Shown in pieces: positions 29,995-39,899 of a DNA stretch of 64,000 nucleotides. The DNA is from Rhodopseudomonas sp. P2A-2r. Lineage in GTDB: Bacteria > Pseudomonadota > Alphaproteobacteria > Rhizobiales > Xanthobacteraceae. The DNA lies in the NCBI RefSeq assembly GCF_026015985.1, contig NZ_CP110389.1, positions 248,001 through 312,000 of the forward strand, in the 5' to 3' direction. A program made the translations under genes and the position numbers. How positions within the stretch are numbered: the first letter of the stretch is position 1; every line of letters starts with the position of its first letter. The notes under the pieces are model-generated. The model made no database searches. It had not been told where the DNA came from and worked only from the letters and a program-made list of their open reading frames with translations.

Positions 29995-32250
29995 GTGAGA
30001 CCCAGGTTCTTCCGGATCAAGACGCGTCTGCGCTGCTTCGTCCGGCGCCATCCCACCCTGAGCTTCGCGATCCGCTCCTTCATGATCTTCTCGGCGGCGT
30101 TCGGCGGCGCCTATGGCTTCATTTCCGGCAGCAGGTCGCCCGGCTCCGGCTACGATCCGCACGCCTTCGCCATCGGCGCCAGCTTCCTGTTCGCGCTGGC
30201 CTGCGGCGGTCTCGCCATGCTGAGCATGCGGCTGCGCTTCGTGGCGCGGCGGATGCGCAAGCTGGCGCAGCACAACGAGGCGCTGGTCGATCGCAACTGG
30301 GAACTGCAGGAGGCCGAGCAGCGTGCGCGCAGCCTGTTCGAGGCGCAGGGCGACCTGATCGTGATGCGCGACGGCAACGGCCAGATCACCTTCGTCAACG
30401 ACGCCTATTGCGCGCTGGCAAAGCGATCGCGCGCGTCGCTGATCGGCAGCGATTTTACGTTCGACGTGGTGGAGCAGGGCGACACAACCACCGAACCCAA
30501 CGGCACCCGCATCCACGACCAGCGCATCGCCAGCGCGCTGGGCCCGCGCTGGATCGCCTGGCGCGAAGGGCTGGTGCACAGCGAGGCCGGCCAGCCGGCC
30601 GAACTGCAATGCGTCGGCCGCGACGTCACCGACCGCAGCGAAACCGAGCGGGCGCTCGGCGAAGCGCGCGACCAGGCCAATGCCGCCAACCGCGCCAAGT
30701 CGCGTTTCCTGGCGATGGCCTCGCATGAGATCCGCACGCCGCTGAACGGCATCATCGGCATGAGCGGGTTGTTGCTCGACACCCAGCTTTCGCCAGAGCA
30801 GGCGAGCTATGCCCGCGCCGTGAAGACCTCCGGCGACGCGCTGCTCTCGCTGATCGAGGAACTGCTCGACTATTCGCGCATCGAGGCCGGCAAGATCGAC
30901 CTCGAACATCGCCCCTTTGCGCTGGCGACCATGATCGAGGACATCACCGAACTGCTGGCGCCCCGCGCCCATGCCAGCAGACTGGAGATCGCGGCCTATG
31001 TCGACGAGCGACTGCCGCGCGACGTGGTCGGCGATGCCGCGCGATTGCGTCAGGTGCTGCTCAACCTCGCCGGCAACGCCATCAAGTTCACCACGGCCGG
31101 CGGCGTCGCGATCATCGTCGAGCCGGGCGTCTCGCCTGGCGACATCAGCTTCAGGGTGCGCGACACCGGCATCGGCATCGCGCCGGACGCGCAACAACGC
31201 ATCTTCCAGGAGTTCGAGCAGGCCGACGAGGGCACCGCGCGCAACTACGGCGGCACCGGCCTCGGGCTCAGCATCAGCGAGCGCATCGTCAAGCGCATGG
31301 GCGGGCGCATCACCCTGCAGAGCCAGCCCGGCGTCGGCTCGACCTTCGAAGTGTCGATCCCGCTGGCCGCGGCTGACGCCGACGGCGGCGATCGCCAAAC
31401 GTTCGACGCACCGGACCTCGCGGGCCAGTCGATCATGCTGGTGTCGCCGCAGAGCATCGAGACGGCGCTGACCGCGCGACGGCTGGAGCGCTGGGGCGCC
31501 CAGACCTGCACGGTGTCCGATATCGCGGTGGCGCGGGCGCTGCTGCCGGAACGGCCGTGGCAGGCGGTGCTGATCGACCGCGGCTTCGGCGCCGCCGATG
31601 TGGAGGCGTTCGCCGAAATGGCGGTGCCGCATGCGGACCAGCGCATCGTGATGTTCACCCCGGCGATGCGCCACGAGCTGCAGCCGGTGCCGACCACCGC
31701 TTTCACCGGCTATCTGGTGAAGCCGCTGCGCACGGTGTCACTGGCCGCCCGGCTCGGGGCGCCCGCGGAAACCATCGCACCGGCGATGACCATCGACGAC
31801 CTGTTCGAGCCGCAGCCCGACGCGCCGCCGGCCCGCGCCATTCGCGGCCTGTCGATCCTGGTGGCCGAAGACAACGAGATCAACGCGCTGCTGATGCGTG
31901 CGCTGCTCACACGCCTCGGCCATCAGGTTGTCATCACCACCTCCGGCGAGGAGGCGCTGGAGTCCTGGCAGGCCTCGGCCTCCGCCGGCACGCCCTACGA
32001 CCTGGTGCTGATGGATCTGCAGATGCCGCGCCTCGACGGCATCGAGACCGCCCGGCGGATCCGCGCCCGCGAGGCCGGCAGCCGCAGCCGCCGCACGCCG
32101 ATCCTGGCGCTGACCGCCAACACGCTGGTGGAAGATCGCTATGCCTGCTTCGACGCCGGCATGGACGGCTTCCTCGTCAAACCGCTCGACCGCGACAAGC
32201 TGTCGGAAGCGCTGGCAGACCTCGCGCGGTCGCGGCATATCGCCGCCTGA
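29995..32250 (+). CDS. Hybrid sensor histidine kinase with two receiver-like domains
   Basis: 751 residues, GTG start. Two N-terminal membrane segments (about 26-45 and 57-78), a coiled linker, a PAS domain (about 115-225), HisKA with the phospho-acceptor His in FLAMASHEIRTPLNGIIGMSG (about 242), and HATPase motifs (LLNLAGNAIKFT, DTGIGIAPD, GGTGLGLSIS). A degenerate receiver (about 480-590: SIMLVSPQS lacks the acidic pair) is followed by a canonical receiver (ILVAEDNEIN, LVLMDLQMPRLDG, LVKPLD). No response regulator gene is adjacent. Signal unknown. Confidence 0.93.
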   Translation: MRPRFFRIKTRLRCFVRRHPTLSFAIRSFMIFSAAFGGAYGFISGSRSPGSGYDPHAFAIGASFLFALACGGLAMLSMRLRFVARRMRKLAQHNEALVDRNWELQEAEQRARSLFEAQGDLIVMRDGNGQITFVNDAYCALAKRSRASLIGSDFTFDVVEQGDTTTEPNGTRIHDQRIASALGPRWIAWREGLVHSEAGQPAELQCVGRDVTDRSETERALGEARDQANAANRAKSRFLAMASHEIRTPLNGIIGMSGLLLDTQLSPEQASYARAVKTSGDALLSLIEELLDYSRIEAGKIDLEHRPFALATMIEDITELLAPRAHASRLEIAAYVDERLPRDVVGDAARLRQVLLNLAGNAIKFTTAGGVAIIVEPGVSPGDISFRVRDTGIGIAPDAQQRIFQEFEQADEGTARNYGGTGLGLSISERIVKRMGGRITLQSQPGVGSTFEVSIPLAAADADGGDRQTFDAPDLAGQSIMLVSPQSIETALTARRLERWGAQTCTVSDIAVARALLPERPWQAVLIDRGFGAADVEAFAEMAVPHADQRIVMFTPAMRHELQPVPTTAFTGYLVKPLRTVSLAARLGAPAETIAPAMTIDDLFEPQPDAPPARAIRGLSILVAEDNEINALLMRALLTRLGHQVVITTSGEEALESWQASASAGTPYDLVLMDLQMPRLDGIETARRIRAREAGSRSRRTPILALTANTLVEDRYACFDAGMDGFLVKPLDRDKLSEALADLARSRHIAA

Positions 32251-32262
32251 ACCATCTCAGAA

Positions 32263-32384
32263 TGTCATCGCCCGGCCAGGCGCGCAATTGCGCGCCAGGA
32301 CCGGGCGATCCGGTATTCCGCGCCAGTGATAGTGGCGCACCGCTCTCGTTTACTGGGCCACCCGCTTTCGCGGGTGGCCCAGCC
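32263..32384. repeat. Intergenic palindromic repeat, family A (copy 2)
   Basis: TGTCATCGCCCGGCC, GCGCGCAATTGCGCGC and ACCGGGCGATCC as in copy 1, then TTTACTGGGCCACCCGC and TTCGCGGGTGGCCCAGCC forming a second hairpin. Between the kinase gene and olsB. Confidence 0.75.
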
Positions 32385-32497
32385 ATTGGCCTTGTCACAC
32401 AGTCGCAACAAGCTCGTCATCCCGTTGTCGGTTGCGCGTGATCTGTCTGTCCTGAAAGCCGCACGGATTCGAATCAGCCCGCGGCTGAGGGAGTCTC

Positions 32498-33454
32498 ATG
32501 CGCGGTGAACAGCTGACGGGATCGAAGCTGGGGTTTCTGCAGATGCTGCGGCCGCAGAATGTCGGCCTCGCCGCGCAGAAGACCATTACCTTCTTCAAGC
32601 CGCCGCAGATCACGCTGCCCAACGCCGCGTTGCCCGACGGCGTCGGACTGCCGCCGGCGACGCTCGGCCGGATGGGCCCGCTGGAAGTGCGGCTCGCCCG
32701 CGACAAGCGCGACATCAAGCGTGCCCAGAAATTGCGTTACAAGGTGTTCTACAAGGACGGCAGCGCCATCGCCGACGCCGCCACCATGCTGGCGCAGCGC
32801 GACAAGGACGCCTTCGACAAGATCTGCGACCATTTGATGGTGATCGACCACGCCGCCAAGCCGACTCTGTCCGGCCGCCAGCCGGTGGTCGGCACCTATC
32901 GCCTGCTGCGCCACGAGACGGCCATGCGCAACGGCGGTTTCTACACCGACAACGAATTCGACCTGTCGGGCATGATCGAGCGCCATGCCGCTTTGCGCTT
33001 TCTCGAACTCGGCCGCTCCTGCGTGCTGCCGCCCTATCGCAACAAGCGCACCGTTGAACTGCTGTGGCAGGGCATCTGGGCCTATGTGAAACAGAACCGC
33101 TTCGACGTCATGATCGGCTGCGCCAGTTTCGAGGGCACCGACCCGGACCGCCTGGCGCTGCCGCTGTCATTTCTGCATCACCACGCCCGCGCGCCCGAGG
33201 CGTGGCGCGCCCGAGCGCATCCCGGCCGCTATGTCGAGATGAACCGGATGGCGAAAGAGGCGATCGACAGCAAGGCCGCGCTGCGCATGCTGCCGCCGCT
33301 GATCAAGGGCTACCTGCGGCTCGGCGCCATGATCGGCGATGGCGCGGTGATCGACCACCAGTTCGGCACGACGGACGTACTGATCGTGATGCCTGTGGCC
33401 GCCATCGGCGCGAAGTATATCGAGCACTTCGGCGGCGACGCGCGGGCGGCGTAA
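32498..33454 (+). CDS. olsB: L-ornithine N-alpha-acyltransferase (ornithine-lipid synthesis)
   Basis: 318 residues. GNAT-like OlsB fold: VRLARDKRDIKRAQKLRYKVFY (about 65), CDHLMVIDH, VVGTYRLLR, LELGRSCVLPPYRNKRTVELLWQGI (about 165-190) and MIGCASFEGTDPD. OlsB transfers a 3-hydroxyacyl group from ACP to ornithine to form lyso-ornithine lipid, a phosphate-free membrane lipid. olsA is not in the window. The N-terminus is longer than typical OlsB. Confidence 0.87.
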   Translation: MRGEQLTGSKLGFLQMLRPQNVGLAAQKTITFFKPPQITLPNAALPDGVGLPPATLGRMGPLEVRLARDKRDIKRAQKLRYKVFYKDGSAIADAATMLAQRDKDAFDKICDHLMVIDHAAKPTLSGRQPVVGTYRLLRHETAMRNGGFYTDNEFDLSGMIERHAALRFLELGRSCVLPPYRNKRTVELLWQGIWAYVKQNRFDVMIGCASFEGTDPDRLALPLSFLHHHARAPEAWRARAHPGRYVEMNRMAKEAIDSKAALRMLPPLIKGYLRLGAMIGDGAVIDHQFGTTDVLIVMPVAAIGAKYIEHFGGDARAA

Positions 33455-33478
33455 GCGCACAGCGGAGACACACTCCGC

Positions 33479-33608
33479 TGTCATCGCCCGGCCGCGCGCA
33501 TTTGCGCGCCAGGACTGGGCGACCCAGTAAACGCTGTTGTTGATGATAGAGCCGCGATGCCGGCGTTTACTGGATCACCCGCTTTCGCGGGCGATGACAA
33601 CCGAGTGT
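33479..33608. repeat. Intergenic palindromic repeat, family A (copy 3)
   Basis: TGTCATCGCCCGGCC through CAGGACTGGGCGACCCAG and TTTACTGGATCACCCGC, ending GCGGGCGATGACAACCGAG. The outer parts TGTCATCGCCCG and CGGGCGATGACA are inverted copies. Between convergent olsB and coaA. Confidence 0.75.
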
Positions 33609-33628
33609 ATGGCGCGTCCGTTGTGCGA

Positions 33629-34582
33629 CTACAGCCTTCTTAGCGCGACCGTCTCCACCACATGATCCGCGCCCTTTTTCAGGATCAGCGTCGCCCGCGG
33701 CCTGGTCGGCAGGATATTGTCCTCGAGGTTGGCGAGGTTGGTGCGTTCCCAGATCGCCAGCGCGGTGGCGGTGGCTTCCTCGTCCGACAGCGGCGCGTAG
33801 CGATGGAAGTAGGATCGCGGGTCGTGGAATGCGGTGTCGCGCAGGGCCAAGAAGCGGCGCACATACCAGTCACGCAGCACCGGCTCTTCGGCATCGATAT
33901 AGACCGAGAAATCGAAGAAGTCGGAGACGACAGGCACCGCCTTGCCGTCGCGCGGCAGCCGGCCGGTCTGCAGCACGTTGACGCCCTCGACGATCAGGAT
34001 GTCGGGCTGGTCGATCTCCTGCCATTTGTTGGGCAGCACGTCATAGGTGAGATGCGAATACAGCGGCGCGCGCACCGGTGAGCGGCCGGCCTTGATGTCG
34101 CTGAGAAAGGCCAGCAGCGTCGGCAGGTCGTAGCTTTCCGGAAAGCCCTTCTTCTGCATCAGCCCCTGGCGCTCGAGCACCGCATTTGGAAACAGGAAGC
34201 CGTCGGTAGTGACGAGATCGACCTTGGGCTTGGCGCCCCAGCGCGCCAGCAGCGCCTGCAGCACGCGCGCGGTGGTCGACTTGCCGACGGCCACGGAGCC
34301 GGCGACGCCGATGATGTAGGGCATCTTGCGGTCTTCGATGCCCAGGAATTTTCGCTGCGCGTAATACAGCCGCTGCGTGGCGGTGACGTAGATCGACAGC
34401 AACCGCGACAGCGGCAGGTAGATCTCCTCGACCTCCTTGAGATCGAGGCGGTCATACATCGAACGCAGCGCCGCGACCTCGCCGGCCTGCAGCGTCATCG
34501 GCGTATCGTCGCGCAATGCCGCCCACTGCGCGCGGGTGAAGGTCCGGTAGGGATTGTATTGCTGCTCTGACCGCATATCCAT
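33629..34582 (-). CDS. coaA: Pantothenate kinase (type I)
   Basis: First step of CoA synthesis. 317 residues from the start at 34582 ([15 protein letters not shown]), chosen because the upstream in-frame Met would overlap hisE. P-loop [18 protein letters not shown] near residue 92, [29 protein letters not shown] near 130, and [12 protein letters not shown] near 190. Follows hisE by 16 bp. Confidence 0.96.
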   Translation of the reverse strand: MDMRSEQQYNPYRTFTRAQWAALRDDTPMTLQAGEVAALRSMYDRLDLKEVEEIYLPLSRLLSIYVTATQRLYYAQRKFLGIEDRKMPYIIGVAGSVAVGKSTTARVLQALLARWGAKPKVDLVTTDGFLFPNAVLERQGLMQKKGFPESYDLPTLLAFLSDIKAGRSPVRAPLYSHLTYDVLPNKWQEIDQPDILIVEGVNVLQTGRLPRDGKAVPVVSDFFDFSVYIDAEEPVLRDWYVRRFLALRDTAFHDPRSYFHRYAPLSDEEATATALAIWERTNLANLEDNILPTRPRATLILKKGADHVVETVALRRL

Positions 34583-34598
34583 TGCGCCGCCGCCTTGT

Positions 34599-34922
34599 TC
34601 AATCGCGCTTGCGCGAGGCCTTTTCCTCAAGCCCGGACATGCTGGTGCGTTGTCCGAGCGTCGTCTCGACCTCTTCGAGGGTCACGTTGCGCGATTTCAG
34701 CAGCACCAGAAGATGGAACAGCAGATCCGCACTTTCATTGATCAGATTGGTGTGGTCGTTCTCGACCGCGGCGATGACGGTTTCGACCGCTTCCTCGCCA
34801 AACTTCTTGGCGCAGTGCTCGGCGCCCTTGTCGAGCAGCTTGCGGGTGTAGGACGACTCGCCGCCCGCCGCCGCGCGGGCGTCGATGATGGCAGCCAGGT
34901 CGTGGATCGTGAAGCGGGCCAT
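34599..34922 (-). CDS. hisE: Phosphoribosyl-ATP pyrophosphatase
   Basis: Second step of histidine synthesis. 107 residues: [28 protein letters not shown] and [16 protein letters not shown], the MazG-like metal-binding helices of HisE. In the his run between hisF and coaA. Confidence 0.96.
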   Translation of the reverse strand: MARFTIHDLAAIIDARAAAGGESSYTRKLLDKGAEHCAKKFGEEAVETVIAAVENDHTNLINESADLLFHLLVLLKSRNVTLEEVETTLGQRTSMSGLEEKASRKRD

Positions 34923-34988
34923 TGCGGCGCTTTCTGTCAGGCCCCCGATGGGGCCGCGAACTGGCTGGATTTCCTGCCAGACTTTGGA

Positions 34989-35765
34989 TTACGGGTCGAG
35001 CCGCATCGGCAGACCCGCCCGGACCATATGGTCCTTGGCCTCACGAATGGTAAATTCCCCGAAGTGGAAAATCGACGCTGCCAGCACCGCGGTGGCGTGG
35101 CCGCTCCGGATACCTTCGACAAGGTGATCGAGATTGCCGACGCCGCCGGAAGCGATCACCGGCACGTTGATACTGTCGGCCACCGCATGGGTCAGTGGGA
35201 TGTCGAAACCCTGGCGGGTGCCGTCGCGGTCCATGGAGGTCAGCAGGATCTCGCCGGCCCCCAGCGACACCACTTCCTGGGCGAATTCGATGGCGTCGAT
35301 GCCGGTGCCCTTGCGGCCGCCATGGGTGAATATCTCCCAGCGCGAGCCGCCGCCGGCGCGTGTCACGCGCTTGGCGTCGATGGCCACCACGATGCACTGG
35401 TCGCCGAATTTCTCCGCCGCCTGCTTGACGAACTGACGATCGGCCACCGCCGCCGAATTGATCGACACCTTGTCGGCGCCGGCGCGCAGCAGCGCCTTGA
35501 TATCGTCGGTGGTGCGCACGCCGCCGCCGACGGTGAGCGGCATGAAGCAGGCCTCGGCGGTGCGCCGCACCACGTCCATCATGGTGCCGCGGTTTTCGTG
35601 CGTCGCATTGATATCGAGAAAGCACAGCTCGTCGGCGCCGGCGGCGTCATAGGCCACCGCGGCTTCGACGGGATCGCCGGCATCGCGCAGGTCGACGAAG
35701 TTAATGCCCTTGACGACGCGGCCGTCTTTCACATCGAGGCAGGGAATGACGCGCATCTTGAACAT
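34989..35765 (-). CDS. hisF: Imidazole glycerol phosphate synthase, cyclase subunit
   Basis: TIM-barrel subunit that uses ammonia from HisH to form imidazole glycerol phosphate and AICAR. 258 residues: [20 protein letters not shown] (catalytic Asp near residue 11), [51 protein letters not shown], and [14 protein letters not shown] (second catalytic Asp). 8 bp after hisA. Confidence 0.97.
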   Translation of the reverse strand: MFKMRVIPCLDVKDGRVVKGINFVDLRDAGDPVEAAVAYDAAGADELCFLDINATHENRGTMMDVVRRTAEACFMPLTVGGGVRTTDDIKALLRAGADKVSINSAAVADRQFVKQAAEKFGDQCIVVAIDAKRVTRAGGGSRWEIFTHGGRKGTGIDAIEFAQEVVSLGAGEILLTSMDRDGTRQGFDIPLTHAVADSINVPVIASGGVGNLDHLVEGIRSGHATAVLAASIFHFGEFTIREAKDHMVRAGLPMRLDP

Positions 35766-35773
35766 GAGGACCC

Positions 35774-36513
35774 CTATGCCGCTGCGCGTGCGGATTTGAT
35801 CAGCGCCAGCGCCGCCGCCGGATCGACGCGGCCGTCATACAGCGCGCGGCCGGAAATCGCGCCTTCGAGCTTGCGCGCGCGCGGCTGCAGCAGCGCCTCG
35901 ACATCGGCGATGGAGGCGAAGCCGCCGGAGGCGATCACCGGAATCGAGATGGCGTTGGCGAGTTCGATGGTCGCGTCGAGATTGAGGCCCTTCAACAAGC
36001 CGTCGCGCGCGATATCGGTAAAGATGATGGCGGCGACGCCGGCATCCTCAAAACGCTGCGCGATTTCCAGCGCGGTCACCGTCGAGGTTTCGGCCCATCC
36101 TTCGACCGCGACCTTGCCGTCGCGCGCATCGAGGCCGACGGCGACCCGGCCGGGAAACTTTGCGCGGCTTCCTTGACCAAAGCGGGATCGCGCACCGCGG
36201 CGGTGCCGATGATGACGCGGGTGATGCCCTTGGCCAGCCAGGCCTCGACGGTGGCGAGATCGCGGATGCCGCCGCCGAGCTGCACCGGCATCTTGACCGT
36301 CTTCAGCATCGCCTCCACGGCCCCGGCATTGACCGGCTTGCCGGCGAAGGCGCCGTCGAGATCGACCACGTGCAGATATTCAAAGCCCTGGCTCTCGAAG
36401 TCACGCGCCTGGGCGGCGGGATCGAGATTGAACACGGTGGCACGCGCCATGTCGCCCTGTTCGAGGCGAACGCACTGGCCGTTCTTGAGATCGATGGCGG
36501 GGAAGAGAATCAT
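35774..36513 (-). pseudogene. hisA: HisA (ProFAR isomerase) with one frameshift
   Basis: Isomerase of histidine synthesis. The N-terminal half (36513 to about 36163) reads [55 protein letters not shown], then goes out of frame. The other half ([14 protein letters not shown]... to 35774) is intact. Adding one G near 36162 restores [19 protein letters not shown]. Both halves are well conserved and the other his genes are intact, so this looks like a base-calling error; the real gene probably encodes about 246 residues. Confidence 0.88.
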
Positions 36514-36544
36514 GATGCAAATATCCGGAAACCAGGAGCGCTGT

Positions 36545-36675
36545 AGCTCCCCTCCCCCACTTGGCGGGGAGGGGTCGGGGGTGGGGGCTGCTCGGCCAAG
36601 AAAGCGCCCCCACCCCGACGCCTGCGGCGTCGACCCTCCCCACCGCTCGCAAGGGCTCGCGGGGGAGGGGTGTGA
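36545..36675. repeat. GC-rich palindromic repeat between hisA and hisH
   Basis: CCCCTCCCCC...GGGGAGGGG arms, GGTGGGGGC/GCCCCCACC arms and an inner CGCCTGCGGCG hairpin. It interrupts the his run, so the transcript of hisA-hisF may be reduced here or start anew. Confidence 0.7.
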
Positions 36676-36696
36676 CCGCCGATGTCGAAATCAAAA

Positions 36697-37347
36697 TCAC
36701 GGCTTCCATTTCAGAAAATTCGAGATCAGCGCCAGCCCGAAGCGCTGGCTCTTTTCCGGATGGAACTGGGTGCCGATCATGGTGTCGCGGCCGACGATGG
36801 CGGTGACCGGGCCGCCGTAGTCGGCGCGCGCCAGGATGTCCGCTTCGTTGGCGGCATTGAGGTGATAGGAGTGCACAAAATAGGCGTGGCGGCCCTTGGG
36901 GCCGAGCGGCAGCCGCTCCAGCACGGGGTGCTCGCGCACCATGTCCAGCGTATTCCAGCCCATGTGCGGGATCTTGAAGTTCTCTTCGCGCGGCGTGATC
37001 TTTTCCACGTCGCCAGCGATCCAGTTGAGACCTTCGGTGGTGACGTGCTCCTTGCCGCGGGTGGCCATCAGCTGCATGCCGACGCAGATGCCGAAGAACG
37101 GCCGCGCCTTCTGCCTGACGGCCTCGGTCATGGCGTCCACCATGCCGTCCAGCGCATCCAGTCCCTTGCGGCAGTCGGCGAAAGCGCCGACGCCGGGCAG
37201 CACGATGCGGTCGGCGCGAAACACCACTTCGGGATCGCGGGTGACGACGACCTTTTCAGGCACGTCCATGCTGCGCGCCGCGCGCTCGAAGGCTTTCGCC
37301 GCCGAGTGCAGATTGCCGGAGCCGTAATCGATGATGGCAACGCTCAA
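36697..37347 (-). CDS. hisH: Imidazole glycerol phosphate synthase, glutamine amidotransferase subunit
   Basis: Class I glutaminase that feeds ammonia to HisF. 216 residues: [34 protein letters not shown], nucleophile Cys in [15 protein letters not shown] (about 84), and catalytic His/Glu in [15 protein letters not shown]. The ATG overlaps the stop of the DUF2628 gene (ATGA). Confidence 0.97.
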   Translation of the reverse strand: MSVAIIDYGSGNLHSAAKAFERAARSMDVPEKVVVTRDPEVVFRADRIVLPGVGAFADCRKGLDALDGMVDAMTEAVRQKARPFFGICVGMQLMATRGKEHVTTEGLNWIAGDVEKITPREENFKIPHMGWNTLDMVREHPVLERLPLGPKGRHAYFVHSYHLNAANEADILARADYGGPVTAIVGRDTMIGTQFHPEKSQRFGLALISNFLKWKP

Positions 37348-37871
37348 CGCGACGCTCCCGGTTGTGGAAACAGGCCGATGATGGCCTCGTGGGCGCCCGA
37401 GGGCGGGCGCGAAAACGGCTCGCCCGCCACATGGCGGGTCGGCGGCGGCCCACCGCGCTCGACGGCCGTCTGGTCGTTGACGATGTTGCGCCGTGCGGTC
37501 CAGCGATCGAAGAAGCGGCGCTCGGCGGACTGCTCGTCATCGGCGACCACCACGTCGATCTGCCGCCACTTGCCGCGCGACAGGGTCCAGCGCCTGAGGC
37601 TGCCGCCTTCGAGGCCCATCAGGAGAGCAAACAGCAGCATGACCGCCAGACGCGCGCCGAAGCCGGCGTGCAGCGCCGACAGCGCGACCTCGCCGACGAT
37701 GGAGATCGCGATATAGCCCAGCAGCGCCCACCACAGCCGATGCCAGACCATCCAGACCAAGGCTGCGAGAAACGCCCAGACGTAGAAGCCGTCGCGCACG
37801 AACACGAAACGGTCGGTCGAAGCGACCTCCGGCCGCGAGGCCGCAGGCGCATGAACTGTATAGACCGGCAT
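37344..37871 (-). CDS. DUF2628 membrane protein
   Basis: About 175 residues from the start at 37871 (MPVYTVHAP). Two or three membrane segments (about 34-54 and 63-90: [39 protein letters not shown]), then a basic cytoplasmic domain. DUF2628 genes sit between hisB and hisH in many Rhizobiales; role unknown. It overlaps hisH by 4 nt. Confidence 0.85.
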   Translation of the reverse strand: MPVYTVHAPAASRPEVASTDRFVFVRDGFYVWAFLAALVWMVWHRLWWALLGYIAISIVGEVALSALHAGFGARLAVMLLFALLMGLEGGSLRRWTLSRGKWRQIDVVVADDEQSAERRFFDRWTARRNIVNDQTAVERGGPPPTRHVAGEPFSRPPSGAHEAIIGLFPQPGASR

Positions 37872-37909
37872 GGCATCAACTCCGCCGATGCAAGGAAAAG
37901 ACAAGCAAA

Positions 37910-38503
37910 TCAGCCGCCGAGCTGACCCTTGGTGGATGGCACTTCACCGCCATTGCGCGGATCGATCGCAACCGCCGTGCGCAGCGCCCGCGCCAGACCC
38001 TTGAAGCAGGATTCGGCGATATGATGGCTGTTCTCGCCATATAGGGTCTCGACATGCAAAGTCACGCCCGCATTGCCGGCAAAGGCGTTGAACCACTCGC
38101 GCACCAGCTCGGTGTCGAATTCGCCGATTTTGTGGGTCGGGAAGGCCGCCTTGAACACCAGCACCGGACGACCGGAGATGTCGATCACCACCCGGGTCAA
38201 CGTCTCGTCCATGGGCATGTGGATCGAGGCATAGCGGGTGATCCCGGCCATGTCGCCGAGCGCCTGCTTGACGGCCTGGCCGAGCGCGATGCCGACATCC
38301 TCCGTGGTGTGGTGGAAGTCGACATGGAGGTCGCCGACCGCCTTCACGGCGATGTCGATGCGGGAATGGCGGGCGAGCAGGTCCAGCATATGATCGAAAA
38401 AGCCGATGTCCGTGGCAACCTGGGACACACCGGTGCCATCGAGGTTCACGGAGACCTCGATGTCGGTTTCCTTGGTTTTGCGCTTGATCGTCGCCTGACG
38501 CAT
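37910..38503 (-). CDS. hisB: Imidazoleglycerol-phosphate dehydratase
   Basis: 197 residues from 38503 ([19 protein letters not shown]); a longer frame upstream is not conserved. Metal-binding [35 protein letters not shown] and the C-terminal [19 protein letters not shown] are typical. First gene of the his run and divergent from hslV. Confidence 0.97.
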   Translation of the reverse strand: MRQATIKRKTKETDIEVSVNLDGTGVSQVATDIGFFDHMLDLLARHSRIDIAVKAVGDLHVDFHHTTEDVGIALGQAVKQALGDMAGITRYASIHMPMDETLTRVVIDISGRPVLVFKAAFPTHKIGEFDTELVREWFNAFAGNAGVTLHVETLYGENSHHIAESCFKGLARALRTAVAIDPRNGGEVPSTKGQLGG

Positions 38504-38681
38504 GAAAATGGCTTTCCGGGTGCTGAAAACGCGCCCTTTTAACAGGGTCATGACAGCTTCGCTACCGCGGCAGGACGGTTTCGGCCCGATCTTGCGCCTA
38601 TGGTGACCGGAATCCGGCGCTTTCGCCGCATTTGCAACGTGAGAGGCCAGTGCCTAGATCAGAGGCCCCACGAGGAATTCC

Positions 38682-39251
38682 ATGAGCGCATCATATTCGG
38701 CCAGCGAGGGTTCGCCCCAGGTCTGGCACGGCACCACCATCCTGACCGTCCGCAAGGACGGCAAGGTCGTCATCGGCGGCGACGGCCAGGTTTCGATCGG
38801 CCAGACCGTCATCAAATCCAACGCCAAAAAGGTCCGCAAGCTGGGCAAGGGCGACGTGATCGGCGGCTTTGCCGGCGCCACCGCGGACGCCTTCACCCTG
38901 TTCGAGCGGCTGGAGGCCAAGCTGGAGCAGTATCCGGGCCAATTGACCCGCGCGGCCGTCGAACTGGCCAAGGACTGGCGCACCGACCGCTATTTGCGCC
39001 GGCTCGAGGCCATGATGATCGTCGCCGACAAGGATGTCTCGCTGGTGCTGACCGGCACCGGCGACGTGCTGGAGCCGGAAGCCGGCGTCATGGCCATCGG
39101 ATCCGGCGGCAATTACGCGCTGGCCGCGGCGCGCGCGCTGGTGGATTCCGACAAGGACGCCGAGACCATCGTGCGCCGCGCGCTGGATATCGCCGCGGAC
39201 ATCTGCGTCTACACCAACCGCAACGTGACGCTGGAGACGCTGTCCGCATGA
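38682..39251 (+). CDS. hslV: ATP-dependent protease subunit HslV
   Basis: Threonine protease that pairs with HslU. 189 residues; the internal [20 protein letters not shown] begins at the N-terminal catalytic Thr after processing (WHGTTIL). [20 protein letters not shown] and [16 protein letters not shown] are conserved. The stop overlaps the next start by 4 nt (ATGA). Confidence 0.97.
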   Translation: MSASYSASEGSPQVWHGTTILTVRKDGKVVIGGDGQVSIGQTVIKSNAKKVRKLGKGDVIGGFAGATADAFTLFERLEAKLEQYPGQLTRAAVELAKDWRTDRYLRRLEAMMIVADKDVSLVLTGTGDVLEPEAGVMAIGSGGNYALAAARALVDSDKDAETIVRRALDIAADICVYTNRNVTLETLSA

Positions 39252-39859
39252 CCGCGGAGGTCCGGCCGGCGAGCTTGCCCACGTTGCCGCGCCCGACTCT
39301 GGCGCAAGGCATGGCGATGGCTGCCGGCCTGCTGGTGCTGCAGGCGGTCATTCTCTACGCCATGGGCCGGCTGCCGATCTGCGCCTGCGGCTACGTCAAG
39401 CTGTGGCATGGCGTGGTGATGAGTTCGGAAAATTCCCAGCACCTCACCGACTGGTACACGTTCTCGCACATCATCCACGGCTTCCTGTTCTATGCCGCCA
39501 CCTGGCTGGTGCTGCGGCGGATGCCGTGGATCTGCCGGCTGCTGGTGGCGATGCTGATCGAGGGCGGCTGGGAGTTGCTGGAGAATTCCAGCTTCATCAT
39601 CGACCGCTACCGCACCGCCACCATGTCGCTCGACTACTACGGCGACAGCATCGTCAATTCGCTGGCCGATACATTGGCCATGGTCGGCGGCTTCCTGCTG
39701 GCGCGCAGACTGCCGGTGGCGGCGACCGTCGCCATCGCACTGGTGTTCGAAGTCGCGGTCGGCCTGCATATCCGCGACAACCTGACCCTCAACATCATCA
39801 TGCTGATCCATCCCACCGACGCCATCCGTCAATGGCAGGCCGGGCCGCCCATCATCTGA
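39248..39859 (+). CDS. DUF2585 (UPF0314) membrane protein
   Basis: 203 residues, four or five membrane segments (about 18-38, 75-95, 100-118, 143-160, 165-180). Conserved acidic and aromatic residues in [17 protein letters not shown] and [13 protein letters not shown]. It sits between hslV and hslU with ATGA coupling to hslV, a common order in Rhizobiales. Function unknown. Confidence 0.88.
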   Translation: MTAEVRPASLPTLPRPTLAQGMAMAAGLLVLQAVILYAMGRLPICACGYVKLWHGVVMSSENSQHLTDWYTFSHIIHGFLFYAATWLVLRRMPWICRLLVAMLIEGGWELLENSSFIIDRYRTATMSLDYYGDSIVNSLADTLAMVGGFLLARRLPVAATVAIALVFEVAVGLHIRDNLTLNIIMLIHPTDAIRQWQAGPPII

Positions 39860-39899
39860 CCGGCTTGTGCCGGCGACAAACCTGTAGTGTTGAACAGCC

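Noticed and set aside
38600..39247. A 419-residue protein covering hslV in another frame and DUF2585
   Set aside because: The first 216 residues are an out-of-frame reading of hslV; the real DUF2585 start is the ATG at 39248.
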